DNA from: JBLIRR01 sp049472395
GTDB lineage: Bacteria; SZUA-182; DTGQ01; JBLIRR01
Assembly (NCBI GenBank): GCA_049472395.1
Contig: JBLIRR010000036.1
Coordinates: forward strand, 1-64,000
Reading direction: 5' to 3'
DNA length: 64,000 nt
In this document: piece after piece, positions 18,201-25,959 of the stretch
Layout: every line of letters starts with the position of its first letter
Position numbering within the stretch: the stretch's first letter is position 1
Notes under the pieces: model-generated
Told to the model about the DNA's origin: nothing
The model's database searches: none
What the model saw: the letters and a program-made list of their open reading frames with translations, nothing else
Position numbers and translations under genes: made by a program

Positions 18201-20038
18201 CATACAGGTGCGGTCAAAAAAGAGATTGGGAATTTCAGATCACGCTTAAAAGGCTCGAAAGGGAAAAATTAATTGAAGCAAAGATACTAAGGCAGGATAT
18301 AAAAAGTGTTGTTATCCCTCAAGGAATAATAATCCACACGGTCCTCTTTAAAGTCCGGAATAAGACCCTTCAGTTTCTCCCGATAGATTTTCCTTTTGAT
18401 GCTGAAATATGGAGTGTGTGGGTGGCCGGTGAACCTGTGAGATCTTCCTTTGGGGATGCGAGTGACGATAAAATGAGGAAGAATCTTTTAATCCCTCTCA
18501 TTAAAAGCGGATCAGGCGATAGAAATTTTGAGATTAAACTCGTGTATCAGTCTAAGATATCTGAATGGGATCTTCATGGGAGACAATCTTTAAATATGAT
18601 CAGCACAGGGGACCTCGCGATAGAAAAAACCACATGGACTCTTTTTCTTCCCTGTAATTATTCCTACATGAACTTTAAGCATAATATGAATGAAGCGGAT
18701 CTGACTATGATAGAGGCAGACAAAACTTTTGAGCTTGCAAAGGAGCATGATTATTGGAGGAAAGTAGCAGACTCTTCAAAAGGAGAAATGAGAAATAAGG
18801 CTATTGGTAATATGGAGGAGGTATTTCATGAGTATCAAACACAACAGGTTTTGACAAAGAACCTTCAAATAGATATTCAAAGGCGCATGACAGGGCAAGA
18901 AGGAGATAAAAAACTTCTTGAACATGCACAGCAATATAATCCCAGAATTCTCGGGCAGGCAGAAGAGATGATAAGGAGCAGTAAAGCGCAAAAAAATCAA
19001 AGGCATCTCAAACAGGAAAAGCCTGTGCAGATTGACCAGCCCTTGCGGCAAAGAGCACAGATGAAAGGCTGGCAATTTAATACAAAAGATATTCCAGGAC
19101 AGAATGATGTTCAAACATCAATTGACAATTATATGAAGATGGAACAAGACAGACTTCTTCAACAGAAAGCTGCGCAAAGGAACTTAGAAAGAGGAAGAAA
19201 GACCGAAAGATATGACCTTTCAATGGGTGCAGGAGAAGAAATTGCCGGAAGAGTGGACAAAGATAAAGAATCACTCCCACTACCTATGCCTGCAATTGAA
19301 GGTAAGCCTTTACCCACCATGCCTTTACCCGATGAGGTAACAAAACCCCGCACAGGAATTATGCGTCAAAGCATATTGCTTAAGGGCATGAGGTCAATGG
19401 ATATTGACTTTCCTGAAAAAGGTATCCCTTTTTCTTTTCAAAAACTGGGTGGGAATCCTCATCTTGTTTTTTCCTATAGAAAGAAAAATACCCATGTAAA
19501 ACTGTTTTATGGACTTCTTCTCATTCTTGCTTTAGGGGCAGCCATAAGGTTTCGTGGATGGGTTTTCCCATCTGATCGTTTTATTGATATTTGTAAAGAA
19601 AAGAAGCTAGGTGAGTATTATTATCTCATCATTCAATCTACCATAGTGAAAGCTATGCCGACTCTTATGATGGCCTTATCATTTTTTGTAGGAGGCCCCT
19701 CCCTCTTTATTGTAGGATTTGGATTAAATACTGTTTTAATTCTACGATATATTTCATCCAAAAGATACAAAAAGAAGGGGATTATTCCCTCTTTTAATGC
19801 TAAGATTTTCCTGAAATATATATTTTCTTATTGCATCATCACCTCAACGCTTTTTTTGATTTTTCACCCTGCCCTCTTCATATGTCTCCTCATCTCAACA
19901 GCTTTAAACACTCTTTTAGTGGCTATTTATGCTATTGTGACGCTCTTAACAAAAGAAGTGATTCTCTTTGAAGAAACAGAACCTTTTGAAGAAGAACCAC
20001 CGAAAGGATTAGAACCTCCTGAAATATCAGGATCTTAA
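12272..20038 (+). CDS. Giant envelope protein, apparent fusion of two units related to the preceding gene
   Basis: 2588 aa, with AAGGAGGG seven bases before the start and a signal peptide. Unit 1 has IIRIPDSEMQYI, GIFVTFEEYRSLY and AVYQGSISGNVISF, the counterpart of the opening block of the 1084-aa protein, then beta-rich sequence, a Pro/Glu-rich linker (about 1085-1110) and hydrophobic segments at about 1145-1210. At about 1225-1250 a signal-peptide-like helix (FIFILFFISCCLF) is followed by VKVYIPYDVSS, VYLPTKDYF and MHVKGIVAEDRVAF: unit 2 begins like a new secreted protein. Residues about 2170-2330 are Gln/Lys/Met-rich and probably helical. Five or six membrane segments and an acidic tail close the protein. 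Function unknown; the pair probably forms one envelope complex. Confidence 0.78.
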   Translation: MKKYRKNIFIIFSFLLFYSFSFVYAEPLPKDAPLKPEGGSLTTEANLTIKDAGSETKPDTPETKDVGSKKIREIIIRIPDSEMQYIFDIEKEGIFVTFEEYRSLYQKAKEAFFRAVNEKGGEGEGPSITQAVYQGSISGNVISFKASYKIVQTKINSALLRIPLKGVLYKKARLNGEKAHFYYKENSPRLIIPGPGSYDLSVEFDVPIDFKEKKGCITFDIPPVLFGEVTILSDFFYEVVVKNSVFTSKRKLENQFETIAFIGGESKISLEINNRRSFGEKEVRVFSDERHEAYFSRELIETFSTYTVTVREGVIKYLEIQIPKQFHVHELSGQGISGWRRESGDIHDLLKIDFYVPVSEQSTFRLRTYQYLTTQSNATVTNGAEKFHYQDSFIMNLFNRKGELFIYYAKDIRIEVEEEEYIVPFKTEPSHIPASRFDSYQLCKSYRILNLPFTLGASFQDVPSGIQSVIHHNLSIEPFTVSLISTLSLSGFQNAVTQFSFSFPDTLILRDVSASVNGYEVQEFHEVDNEKRLLFIEIKKPVCAGGTAVFTFTSECFLDEDLLRKGIMEMKIPTISYINAECTQGKLQLSLHKAFLLEDLSLSGFSPSQEMTYHNAHINGNKKILYYDFRGAAAEGVIKFSLQRPELTSEVTSYIAVDEDIMQVTAFLRYTISHGSTNSFYFAIPFWKNCKINIDGPGIKEKKTVTCEDIRKDLNSESLPNLEGFEIWNIILQDQMSGLYDCSIDFQKLIETDGSFFDVPLIMPLGVKNDSGFIVIEASRTTDISIKKTGLNEVETYELPTWTSYESSNRIIESNRYFTRPFEFQLAVLKREGLPVLSALAKRENIIYSIGKDSDIFFEYEYHIKNTNLQFLKIKLPQDHILWGATLQGKGIKPRKGKEGDLLIPLPSESEKDLNLRLIGNVPNDTLFFPIRTFHFHSAHLPIPCIDSEMQVYFPKDYAILGIKGVFESYPDWIFDTPLIMSLVRSIAKNMKNRIWTFHLFNKFAARKAPSTSIMSVVEDKASEQLFLEREEAPQSFEKEMKTEMKKSKRRLPEKRDSTVTGLIGRVQDELLEPEEIMEEPPPEIVLQQPPSEILPQQAPSPKGAYLKKKGILSLEFHIPTHGKHLAMSKLWGDNYLKILYLSCEGKRILALLNFFLVVVLGVLLYRKKIISPLVFTSTSVFIFTLLPFIGLKGLTFLFNSAALGSVCFLMLIIFKDLFIKFRKYFTGIFIFILFFISCCLFNETNALCKEESIFPDVKVYIPYDVSSPLTVDKDAQVYLPTKDYFDLKFLAEPPYTLDKVFDFENEYDITAMHVKGIVAEDRVAFTARIDIFVNHEKWILAQLPFRNAVIDSMKLDGNEIPVKIKGYKDIQLLYDIYEIPILGKGGHSLEIVFYVNIISVLGKRTIDFNFPTTLCAEWFLEINQKDILLDIDADHSGYLIEETAKGYVIKISPSLQNHIKLSWFPKKFISETEKPLIYTECDLNLFVDYDHILIEEKVAIQVEKSSIVSLSFSKNPAVKILDIFSDKVKSWSLKKEEELSIVEVVFKHEITDPIELIVKGRLKTKPGDKIPHLFFQPLGAKKVSGFLNIYSTPDFQIKVMNSENLRASELKGKKEHQNFLLKKSYSFLTDTFKAELRCIPYEKKAQADLFTLYRVSENLLQAEVIGTIHMKEGYLSHIALHPPSGYRLKSIKAEGISDTIFNQEDHHIILPFIQGLRGDFPFTMQFEKEIAHENLIVIEGIELLDMKITEGTISVLFPRGYEVRESEIVNLKSIAVGSLTPEPLSNNYKNKLATHNGAQYAYTFKEGKYRASYTISRKKPLLDVVKVNLLTVEDNLVNVRLLSIFDIKKAPLDHFIMKVPLELKDILNIQGEGIKTILKKLDTDEKNVTITVHMLSGVDRSYMMEISYNKYFGKDKIFKLPQIIFPQVRSPIEFITVETKSSYQIESKPSGKLMEIDRDMIPAFPVGINLHHVLWSYRCGQKRDWEFQITLKRLEREKLIEAKILRQDIKSVVIPQGIIIHTVLFKVRNKTLQFLPIDFPFDAEIWSVWVAGEPVRSSFGDASDDKMRKNLLIPLIKSGSGDRNFEIKLVYQSKISEWDLHGRQSLNMISTGDLAIEKTTWTLFLPCNYSYMNFKHNMNEADLTMIEADKTFELAKEHDYWRKVADSSKGEMRNKAIGNMEEVFHEYQTQQVLTKNLQIDIQRRMTGQEGDKKLLEHAQQYNPRILGQAEEMIRSSKAQKNQRHLKQEKPVQIDQPLRQRAQMKGWQFNTKDIPGQNDVQTSIDNYMKMEQDRLLQQKAAQRNLERGRKTERYDLSMGAGEEIAGRVDKDKESLPLPMPAIEGKPLPTMPLPDEVTKPRTGIMRQSILLKGMRSMDIDFPEKGIPFSFQKLGGNPHLVFSYRKKNTHVKLFYGLLLILALGAAIRFRGWVFPSDRFIDICKEKKLGEYYYLIIQSTIVKAMPTLMMALSFFVGGPSLFIVGFGLNTVLILRYISSKRYKKKGIIPSFNAKIFLKYIFSYCIITSTLFLIFHPALFICLLISTALNTLLVAIYAIVTLLTKEVILFEETEPFEEEPPKGLEPPEISGS

Positions 20039-20054
20039 CTCAAGCGTTTCTTTG

Positions 20055-20172
20055 AAATTGCCCCCCCTTCAGTTCCCCCATTACGGTGGTTCCATGAAAG
20101 TCATTGCCTTTATAACTTCGTTGGATACTATATATAAAATTCTTGATCATTTCCGAGTCATAGTAGAGTAAT
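20055..20172 (+). pseudogene. C-terminal scrap of a transposase
   Basis: In frame from about 20058 the sequence reads FPHYGGSMKVIAFITSLDTI then a YKILDHF end and stop. Transposases of the IS91-like or related groups end with a (C)P-x-C-GG-x-M-x-VIAFI segment of this kind. One of the zinc-binding Cys is replaced here by Tyr. Nothing of the catalytic part remains. Confidence 0.5.
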
Positions 20173-20332
20173 TTTTTTTATCGTATTGCTTTTCCAACGC
20201 CCGTCCTGAGAGGTTCAGGATTGTATCATAATCAAAATCCCTGGTAATATAATCATAAGCTCTCAATTTTATGGCTTTCACTGCTTGACAAATCAGAATA
20301 ACCGGAAGATTTTTTCTTTTGTTTAAATTCAT
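20147..20332 (-). pseudogene. Fragment of a response regulator receiver domain
   Basis: 61 residues include NLPVILICQAVKAIKLRAYD then YITRDFDYDTILNL. This is the beta-4 to alpha-5 part of a receiver domain of the NtrC type, where the usual YDYITKPF carries an essential Lys. Here the Lys is Arg-Asp and the phospho-acceptor half is absent, so it is a remnant. Confidence 0.5.
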
Positions 20333-20897
20333 AAAGCACTTTCCTTAAAGACTATATAAAATAAAGAGATGCAAAAAAGACACACCCTCCTCTTGAGCAG
20401 AGGACAAAAAGTTGTCTTATGAGGCAATAATTTGTCCTTCAATAATAATATGTTTATAATCAATGCATTAGGATAAACATAATAGGTTGTCACCCTACAT
20501 GGTGACAAAAAGTGGCCCATATATATTCTCATAATCTAAAGGATCATAGATTCTAATAGGTTGAAAAATTTATAGTTCCAGGTCTAATAGTCTCCCCTGG
20601 TCATTTTTGGCATTAAATTTGAGTATTACCTATTTATTAGATTTTTATTTCATAACTAAAAATTAAGTTCCTTAAAAAAAAATGGGAATCTGCAAAAGCA
20701 TTTTTGTTAGAAAAGAGTTATATTATTATATTAAATATGGATGATATAATTATAAAAGATATTTATTTATAAAATAAATGAAGAGAGTGATAATTGATAA
20801 AGGAAGGAGAATTTATTATAAATATTTAAAACTTATTAATTCTTGTTAATATTATTATTAAACCTTTAAAAAGAACGAGTATAAGAAGGAAAGTAGA
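20333..20897. other. Gene-free region before the LVIVD gene
   Basis: About 560 bases, very AT-rich from 20630 onward. No convincing gene on either strand. It must contain the promoter of the plus-strand cluster beginning at 20898; GAAGGAAAG lies just before that start. Confidence 0.45.
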
Positions 20898-23462
20898 ATG
20901 AAGAATGTTTACGGGCTATTAATGTGTTTAATTTTTTCTATTGTAGTCATATTTTCGGGACATCTCGCACAATGCCAGTATTATTATCCGGTGAACAGCT
21001 CTGCGGGGAACTCCCCACCTATACCACAACTATATACTAGCGAACAGAATATTGATGATACAAAGTCTATGTTTGGCTCAGTCATGTCAGCGGGAAATAT
21101 TCTCTATATACCTGTTATAAAAACTTTCGTCCCGGCAGATTCCACACCTCTTTCTCCGGATGCTGCTTCTCAATCTACGGAAAGAAACTATGTGATCAGA
21201 GCTATTGATTTTTCTGATCCAACTAATCCAGCACTGATAAATGATATGGATATTGATATAGATATTGACCAATATCCCCAATTATATATTTCTATTTCAG
21301 ACAATTATATATATACATTTAATGGAGAGATGGATATGTGGGGAGACTATTCCCCTGAAGATTCTACATTTGAAGAAGTTCCACCAGTGAAGGCAAATTT
21401 TACAATTTATGAAATCCAGAACAATCATGATATTATAAAGATAAAGGATCTGCCTCTTACAAATATCCTTGATACTGTAAGAGGGGATCAAGATGGATTA
21501 CTTCAGGCACAATTGCTTACTATAACAGATGATCGTGCTTACCTTACTTTTTACGGTATTTTTACGCCTGACCCTATATTATCCTCTTATACTTCTGAGG
21601 TAGTGCCTGGCTCTTATCCTACAGTTGAGGTTGATGAGTATTCGGATGAAGGGTATATACCAGTAGATACTTCATATTCCTATTATCCTTGGAAACCTGA
21701 CAACAATACAATTATTGTTTCTGTTGATATAACAGATCCTTCAAATGCAACGATCCTTGGCGCAAGCAGACCACATATTGCATCTACCGGAGCAAACTCC
21801 GATATGGAGGTTGTTGGTACTACAGGCTATTTTATTGTCACTCAATTAGATAGTAAGGAAACATCGCTCTACGTCCTTGATTTTTCATCCCCTGAGAATA
21901 TTACAGTAAAAAATTCTCTCACTTTATTTGGACAGGGAGGGCAAATGGCACGGCAAGGTAATTATCTCTATATTGCTGCTCACGATTTTGGGCTTGAAGT
22001 TGTTAATATTAGTGAACCACTCAATCCTGAATTAATAGGCTGGTTTGAAACGCCACACCCCTTAACTGGTATGTATGGAAGTACAATGGGCGGAGAGAAC
22101 AATATAGTCGTTAAAAATGATCATGTATATATGATAGAGAGGGAAGATGGCCTGTTTATCATTGATGTTTCTGATCCACGCAGTCCAAAGCATACTGTGA
22201 GTTATCTATCCGAATATATCTCTGAGAGCTCTGAGCATTATTTTTATGCTCCCTATACCTCTGTAGACAATGCAGGGGATTACCTCTTCTTACGTGAGAT
22301 GGGCGCTTTGGATATACTTTCAATTGAAAATCCGGATGATCCTGTTTCTGTTGGAATCTTTGGTGTAAGGGAGGCAGGCATACTGATGCTTGCTTTAAGA
22401 CTTGAATCAGCGGGGCTTGTTAAAATTACCACTGAGGAAACACCTGACAGGAAAATAGCACTTTTTGGTATCCCATCTTTAGATACCCTTAGCCGTAAAT
22501 ATGGAGTAATTGAAATAGTCCAGGCCAATGAATTCCAAAAGTATTATACGCCTTATATGTCCTATCCTCCTGAGGAAACTGAACCTTCAGTTGAAGATAT
22601 CACAAAAGATCGTGATTTACGAACCTATTATTTAAGTTTCCCGGCATCAGTAAGCCAGGATGAAATAATAGCAGATTACTTGAAAGATCCATATGTAATA
22701 ACAGCTGAATTAGGCATGCCAGAAATCTATGGACCTTATGGATATTCTGGAGGCCCATATTACCCAATAGAATCGGGTTTTGCATATTCAGCACCCGAAC
22801 CAATGACCGGTGTTTATGGCGGAATTTATGGCGGATCATATAGCGGGGGGCTTTATAGCAGTGCCCAAATTCCTGGATATCCTAGCTATTATGGACCGGG
22901 TGGGACATATACTGATTTATCATTCCCTACTGTTCCATATGCAAATATTCCATCTACTTCCGGATATCCAAGTTATTATGGTTATGGCGGTTTAGGAATG
23001 CTCGGTGGTTTAGCTACCTCTTATCCGGTATCGGTACCGGGAGTTTATGGAGAATTCGGACTTTCTGGGAGCTATAGCGGACTTATGCCTCCACTCTCAG
23101 CTTCGACATCACTACCAGAAATCAATATTCATATAGGTGCAATTAATATCGAGGGCGGAGTTCATATAGGCGAACTTACTATTAATAGTGAACCGTCAGG
23201 CACTATACCCGGACTTTCCATAATGTTAACTCCTGATGCCGAGCTTCTCAGGGAAAGCGCACTATATCCCCCCCAAACTACATTATCTTCTGATAATGAG
23301 GGATTGCCTGACAACACCGGGTTAACGAATAATTCAGGGATAAACCAATTGAATACCGGCGAGACATGGCTTGGCACACAGAAAAAAGCATCCTCTCCTT
23401 TCTGGAATAATTGGCCAATATCATCCTCTGCTCAACTTCCGGCAAATTCCTGGATTTGGTAA
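20898..23462 (+). CDS. Secreted LVIVD-repeat beta-propeller protein with a Tyr/Gly/Pro-rich tail
   Basis: 854 aa with a signal peptide (cut near residue 27). Residues about 70-480 contain LVIVD-type propeller blades, best seen as GNYLYIAAHDFGLEVVNISE and DHVYMIEREDGLFIIDVSD. Blades of this type occur in surface and choice-of-anchor proteins. From about 610 to 740 the chain is dominated by Tyr, Gly, Pro and Ser. The motif INIEGGVHIGELTI (near 750) recurs in the next gene. The end is rich in Trp: SPFWNNW and finally SWIW. It probably lies on the cell surface or in the envelope; the ligand is unknown. It has its own terminator-like hairpin. Confidence 0.8.
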   Translation: MKNVYGLLMCLIFSIVVIFSGHLAQCQYYYPVNSSAGNSPPIPQLYTSEQNIDDTKSMFGSVMSAGNILYIPVIKTFVPADSTPLSPDAASQSTERNYVIRAIDFSDPTNPALINDMDIDIDIDQYPQLYISISDNYIYTFNGEMDMWGDYSPEDSTFEEVPPVKANFTIYEIQNNHDIIKIKDLPLTNILDTVRGDQDGLLQAQLLTITDDRAYLTFYGIFTPDPILSSYTSEVVPGSYPTVEVDEYSDEGYIPVDTSYSYYPWKPDNNTIIVSVDITDPSNATILGASRPHIASTGANSDMEVVGTTGYFIVTQLDSKETSLYVLDFSSPENITVKNSLTLFGQGGQMARQGNYLYIAAHDFGLEVVNISEPLNPELIGWFETPHPLTGMYGSTMGGENNIVVKNDHVYMIEREDGLFIIDVSDPRSPKHTVSYLSEYISESSEHYFYAPYTSVDNAGDYLFLREMGALDILSIENPDDPVSVGIFGVREAGILMLALRLESAGLVKITTEETPDRKIALFGIPSLDTLSRKYGVIEIVQANEFQKYYTPYMSYPPEETEPSVEDITKDRDLRTYYLSFPASVSQDEIIADYLKDPYVITAELGMPEIYGPYGYSGGPYYPIESGFAYSAPEPMTGVYGGIYGGSYSGGLYSSAQIPGYPSYYGPGGTYTDLSFPTVPYANIPSTSGYPSYYGYGGLGMLGGLATSYPVSVPGVYGEFGLSGSYSGLMPPLSASTSLPEINIHIGAINIEGGVHIGELTINSEPSGTIPGLSIMLTPDAELLRESALYPPQTTLSSDNEGLPDNTGLTNNSGINQLNTGETWLGTQKKASSPFWNNWPISSSAQLPANSWIW

Positions 23463-23487
23463 AGATTTTAAATCTAGTAATTTTTGA

Positions 23488-23516
23488 GGTGTCTTCATCA
23501 TTTTTGGAGACACCTT
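23488..23516 (+). terminator. Terminator-like hairpin after the first LVIVD gene
   Basis: AGGTGTCT (23488-23495) pairs with AGACACCT (23509-23516) around a 13-base loop containing five T residues. No T run follows, so it may act as an mRNA-end or attenuator hairpin rather than a classic terminator. The stem sequence resembles the one at 30463. Confidence 0.5.
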
Positions 23517-23616
23517 GGGATTACTGGGGATAGTAAGAAGAGAAATGATTATAATTACAATAGTTTATAATTAAACGGTTTCAAGATCGGACTTTTTCAA
23601 TAAGGAGTATTAAGTA

Positions 23617-25881
23617 ATGAAAAGGGTTTATAAAATTTTTCTCATAAGTAGTGTTCTTATTTTTTCTTTACTATTCCTTACCTCTGAAGGGTATTCATAT
23701 TATGCATCGTATCCATACTACGGAAGTTATCCCACTACATCTCAATATCTCCCAATGTACCCATCAGCATATCCATATGCATCTCAATATCCACAAGTCC
23801 TTCCGGGAAGTTATCCGGTAGTGCCTATCTATCCGTTATCTGTTATAGGAACAGGTGAATATGGTTATAAATCGACCTGTTCGGATGTAGCTATAGACAA
23901 AGACTATATTTATTCGCTTATTAAATTTGAGCCAAATCCACTTAATTATCAATCATACACCTGTGATTTGGTAATTTTCCAATCTTCAATTTCGGATGAT
24001 TATGAATATATTTCCGATATCAGGCTATTTGAGGGAGGTCCACCAACAAATGGATATTTTCCACATAAAATTATTGTTCAAGATGATCTTGCTATCATTG
24101 GCACTATGGGTTTTGATGAAGAGATGGTACGGGTATATATAGTAGATGTCTCTGACAAAGAGAATCCTGCGATGTTACGCAGCCTGGACCTGCCCCATCA
24201 TTTTCCCAATGATGGGACATATATGTTTAATATTGGTGGTATGGCAGTTGAAAGCAATGTGCTTTACCTGTGTGTCTCTTACCGCTACGACAACAAAACA
24301 GCGCTCTATTCCATAGATATTACTAATCCTGAAGAGATGGTTGGAAATAATAGTGTACTGGATTTATTAACAATTGATTATCAAATTTACGATATGGTCT
24401 CTGCATCGAATCATCTTTATCTTGCCGGCACAGAAGCAGACACGGAGGACCAGCGAGTTCTTATTGTGAATACTTCAAATCCCTCGAATATTTTCTTGAG
24501 CAATACCTGTGATTTGGGTGGCATAAAAGAAGGAAAAACGAATATAGTCCTCAATGGAGCCACTCTATTTGCAGTAGTCCAGGCATCCGGCGAAACAGGC
24601 CTTGATGTTTTTCGGTCAAATGAAGAGTCATCATCTGTCTTAAAGATTATCGATGTCGCCAATCCTGAGCAACCCCACATAGTATCTTCTTCTTCTGAGG
24701 TGAAAGGCAGGCCGGGTACTCCAAACTGGGGGCACGAATTGATAGTCAAGAAAAATAATTATGCGTATATGCTTGTCCGCGATGGACAGGGGAGTAAAAT
24801 TCATGTTTTTAATATATCAAATTTGAAGAATCCTCAGTTAGTAAACACTGAAAAAGTGACTGAAGACGTGTACACCACTCCCCGGAATGAAGAGGATTGT
24901 GGAATGGGTCTTTATTTAGTTGATGGAAAGCTTTATCACCATATCGGTGAAAAAATAAATATCTTTGATATATCAAATCCTCTGGATATATCGCTGGTCG
25001 CGAATATAGATCTTTTTATTCGTATGTTAGCAGGGGGTTATGATATGCCTGTCTTACAAGAATATGAGAATCCTTATTTGACTTCACCTCCTTCTTTATA
25101 TGGATATGGTGGGTATCGCTCTTATCCTTCTCCTTATGGATACGCAGTGAGCCCTCCTCCTTCCTTATATGGATACGGTGGGTATCGCTCTTATCCTTCT
25201 TCTTATGGATATGGAATTTATGGAGGATACGGAAGCTTTATGCCTGGGCCCGTAATCCATATCGATGAAGTTAATATAGAGGGTGGATTGTATATAGGTG
25301 AGCTTAATTTAGGGGGCAACCGGAATCCATGGTCAAATATTGGTGCATTTCATGATTTTCCTTCATCCTTTATCAACTCTTATACTCCTTATAGATCTCT
25401 CGATAATGTAAGCTTCACGTTGCCACCACCACTACATGAACCTTATGAGGCATCGGACGACGATGCGTGGATGAATTATTATGCTGATAAAGTGGCAGAA
25501 GGTAGAGTTGGCATGAAAATTATCACTAAAGATGATAATGGAGAAACTATTACCCTTCAAGTAGGAGATAAAATAGAAATTGTGTTACCGGTTATAAATG
25601 ATTGCGAATGGAGAGAACAAGGATATGGATATGCGCGGGACTCAAGTGTGATTAGCGGAGTTTATACGCCTCCCGATATGGATCCGGACATAATGGAAAT
25701 TACCAAAATAAGTGACGTATCCTTCGTTCAGAGAAATTTTTATACGGAGCTCAAGGAAATTCCAGTAAAGACATATGAAGCTAAAGCACAAGGGGAATAC
25801 GAGTTAGTTCTTGAATATTTCAGCCGGAGTAAACCGGATGAGATCCTGGACACCTTTGGTTTATTCATAAAGGTTGAGTAA
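23617..25881 (+). CDS. Secreted LVIVD-repeat protein with a chagasin-like C-terminal domain
   Basis: 754 aa, with AAGGAG twelve bases before the start and a signal peptide ending near YSYYA. A Tyr/Pro/Ser-rich segment (residues about 27-75) comes first, then LVIVD-type blades (about 85-475, for instance YAYMLVRDGQGSKIHVFNIS). Two direct copies of SLYGYGGYRSYPS follow at about 492-540, and the motif VNIEGGLYIGELNL as in the preceding gene. The last 120 residues (LQVGDKIEIVLP, then VKTYEAKAQGEYELVLEYF) have the pattern of inhibitor family I42/chagasin-like domains; that match is tentative. Same order and style as the preceding gene, so they are probably paralogues that act together. Confidence 0.78.
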   Translation: MKRVYKIFLISSVLIFSLLFLTSEGYSYYASYPYYGSYPTTSQYLPMYPSAYPYASQYPQVLPGSYPVVPIYPLSVIGTGEYGYKSTCSDVAIDKDYIYSLIKFEPNPLNYQSYTCDLVIFQSSISDDYEYISDIRLFEGGPPTNGYFPHKIIVQDDLAIIGTMGFDEEMVRVYIVDVSDKENPAMLRSLDLPHHFPNDGTYMFNIGGMAVESNVLYLCVSYRYDNKTALYSIDITNPEEMVGNNSVLDLLTIDYQIYDMVSASNHLYLAGTEADTEDQRVLIVNTSNPSNIFLSNTCDLGGIKEGKTNIVLNGATLFAVVQASGETGLDVFRSNEESSSVLKIIDVANPEQPHIVSSSSEVKGRPGTPNWGHELIVKKNNYAYMLVRDGQGSKIHVFNISNLKNPQLVNTEKVTEDVYTTPRNEEDCGMGLYLVDGKLYHHIGEKINIFDISNPLDISLVANIDLFIRMLAGGYDMPVLQEYENPYLTSPPSLYGYGGYRSYPSPYGYAVSPPPSLYGYGGYRSYPSSYGYGIYGGYGSFMPGPVIHIDEVNIEGGLYIGELNLGGNRNPWSNIGAFHDFPSSFINSYTPYRSLDNVSFTLPPPLHEPYEASDDDAWMNYYADKVAEGRVGMKIITKDDNGETITLQVGDKIEIVLPVINDCEWREQGYGYARDSSVISGVYTPPDMDPDIMEITKISDVSFVQRNFYTELKEIPVKTYEAKAQGEYELVLEYFSRSKPDEILDTFGLFIKVE

Positions 25882-25959
25882 TATTAATAAAACAATTTAT
25901 AAAATAAAACCTTATATTAAATCTACTATAATTTTAAAGTCAGGTAAGGAGATAAGCCC

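Noticed and set aside
25081..25215. Possible DNA-level tandem repeat or recombination site in the LVIVD gene
   Set aside because: It is a two-copy repeat within the coding frame (SLYGYGGYRSYPS) and is explained as low-complexity protein sequence.
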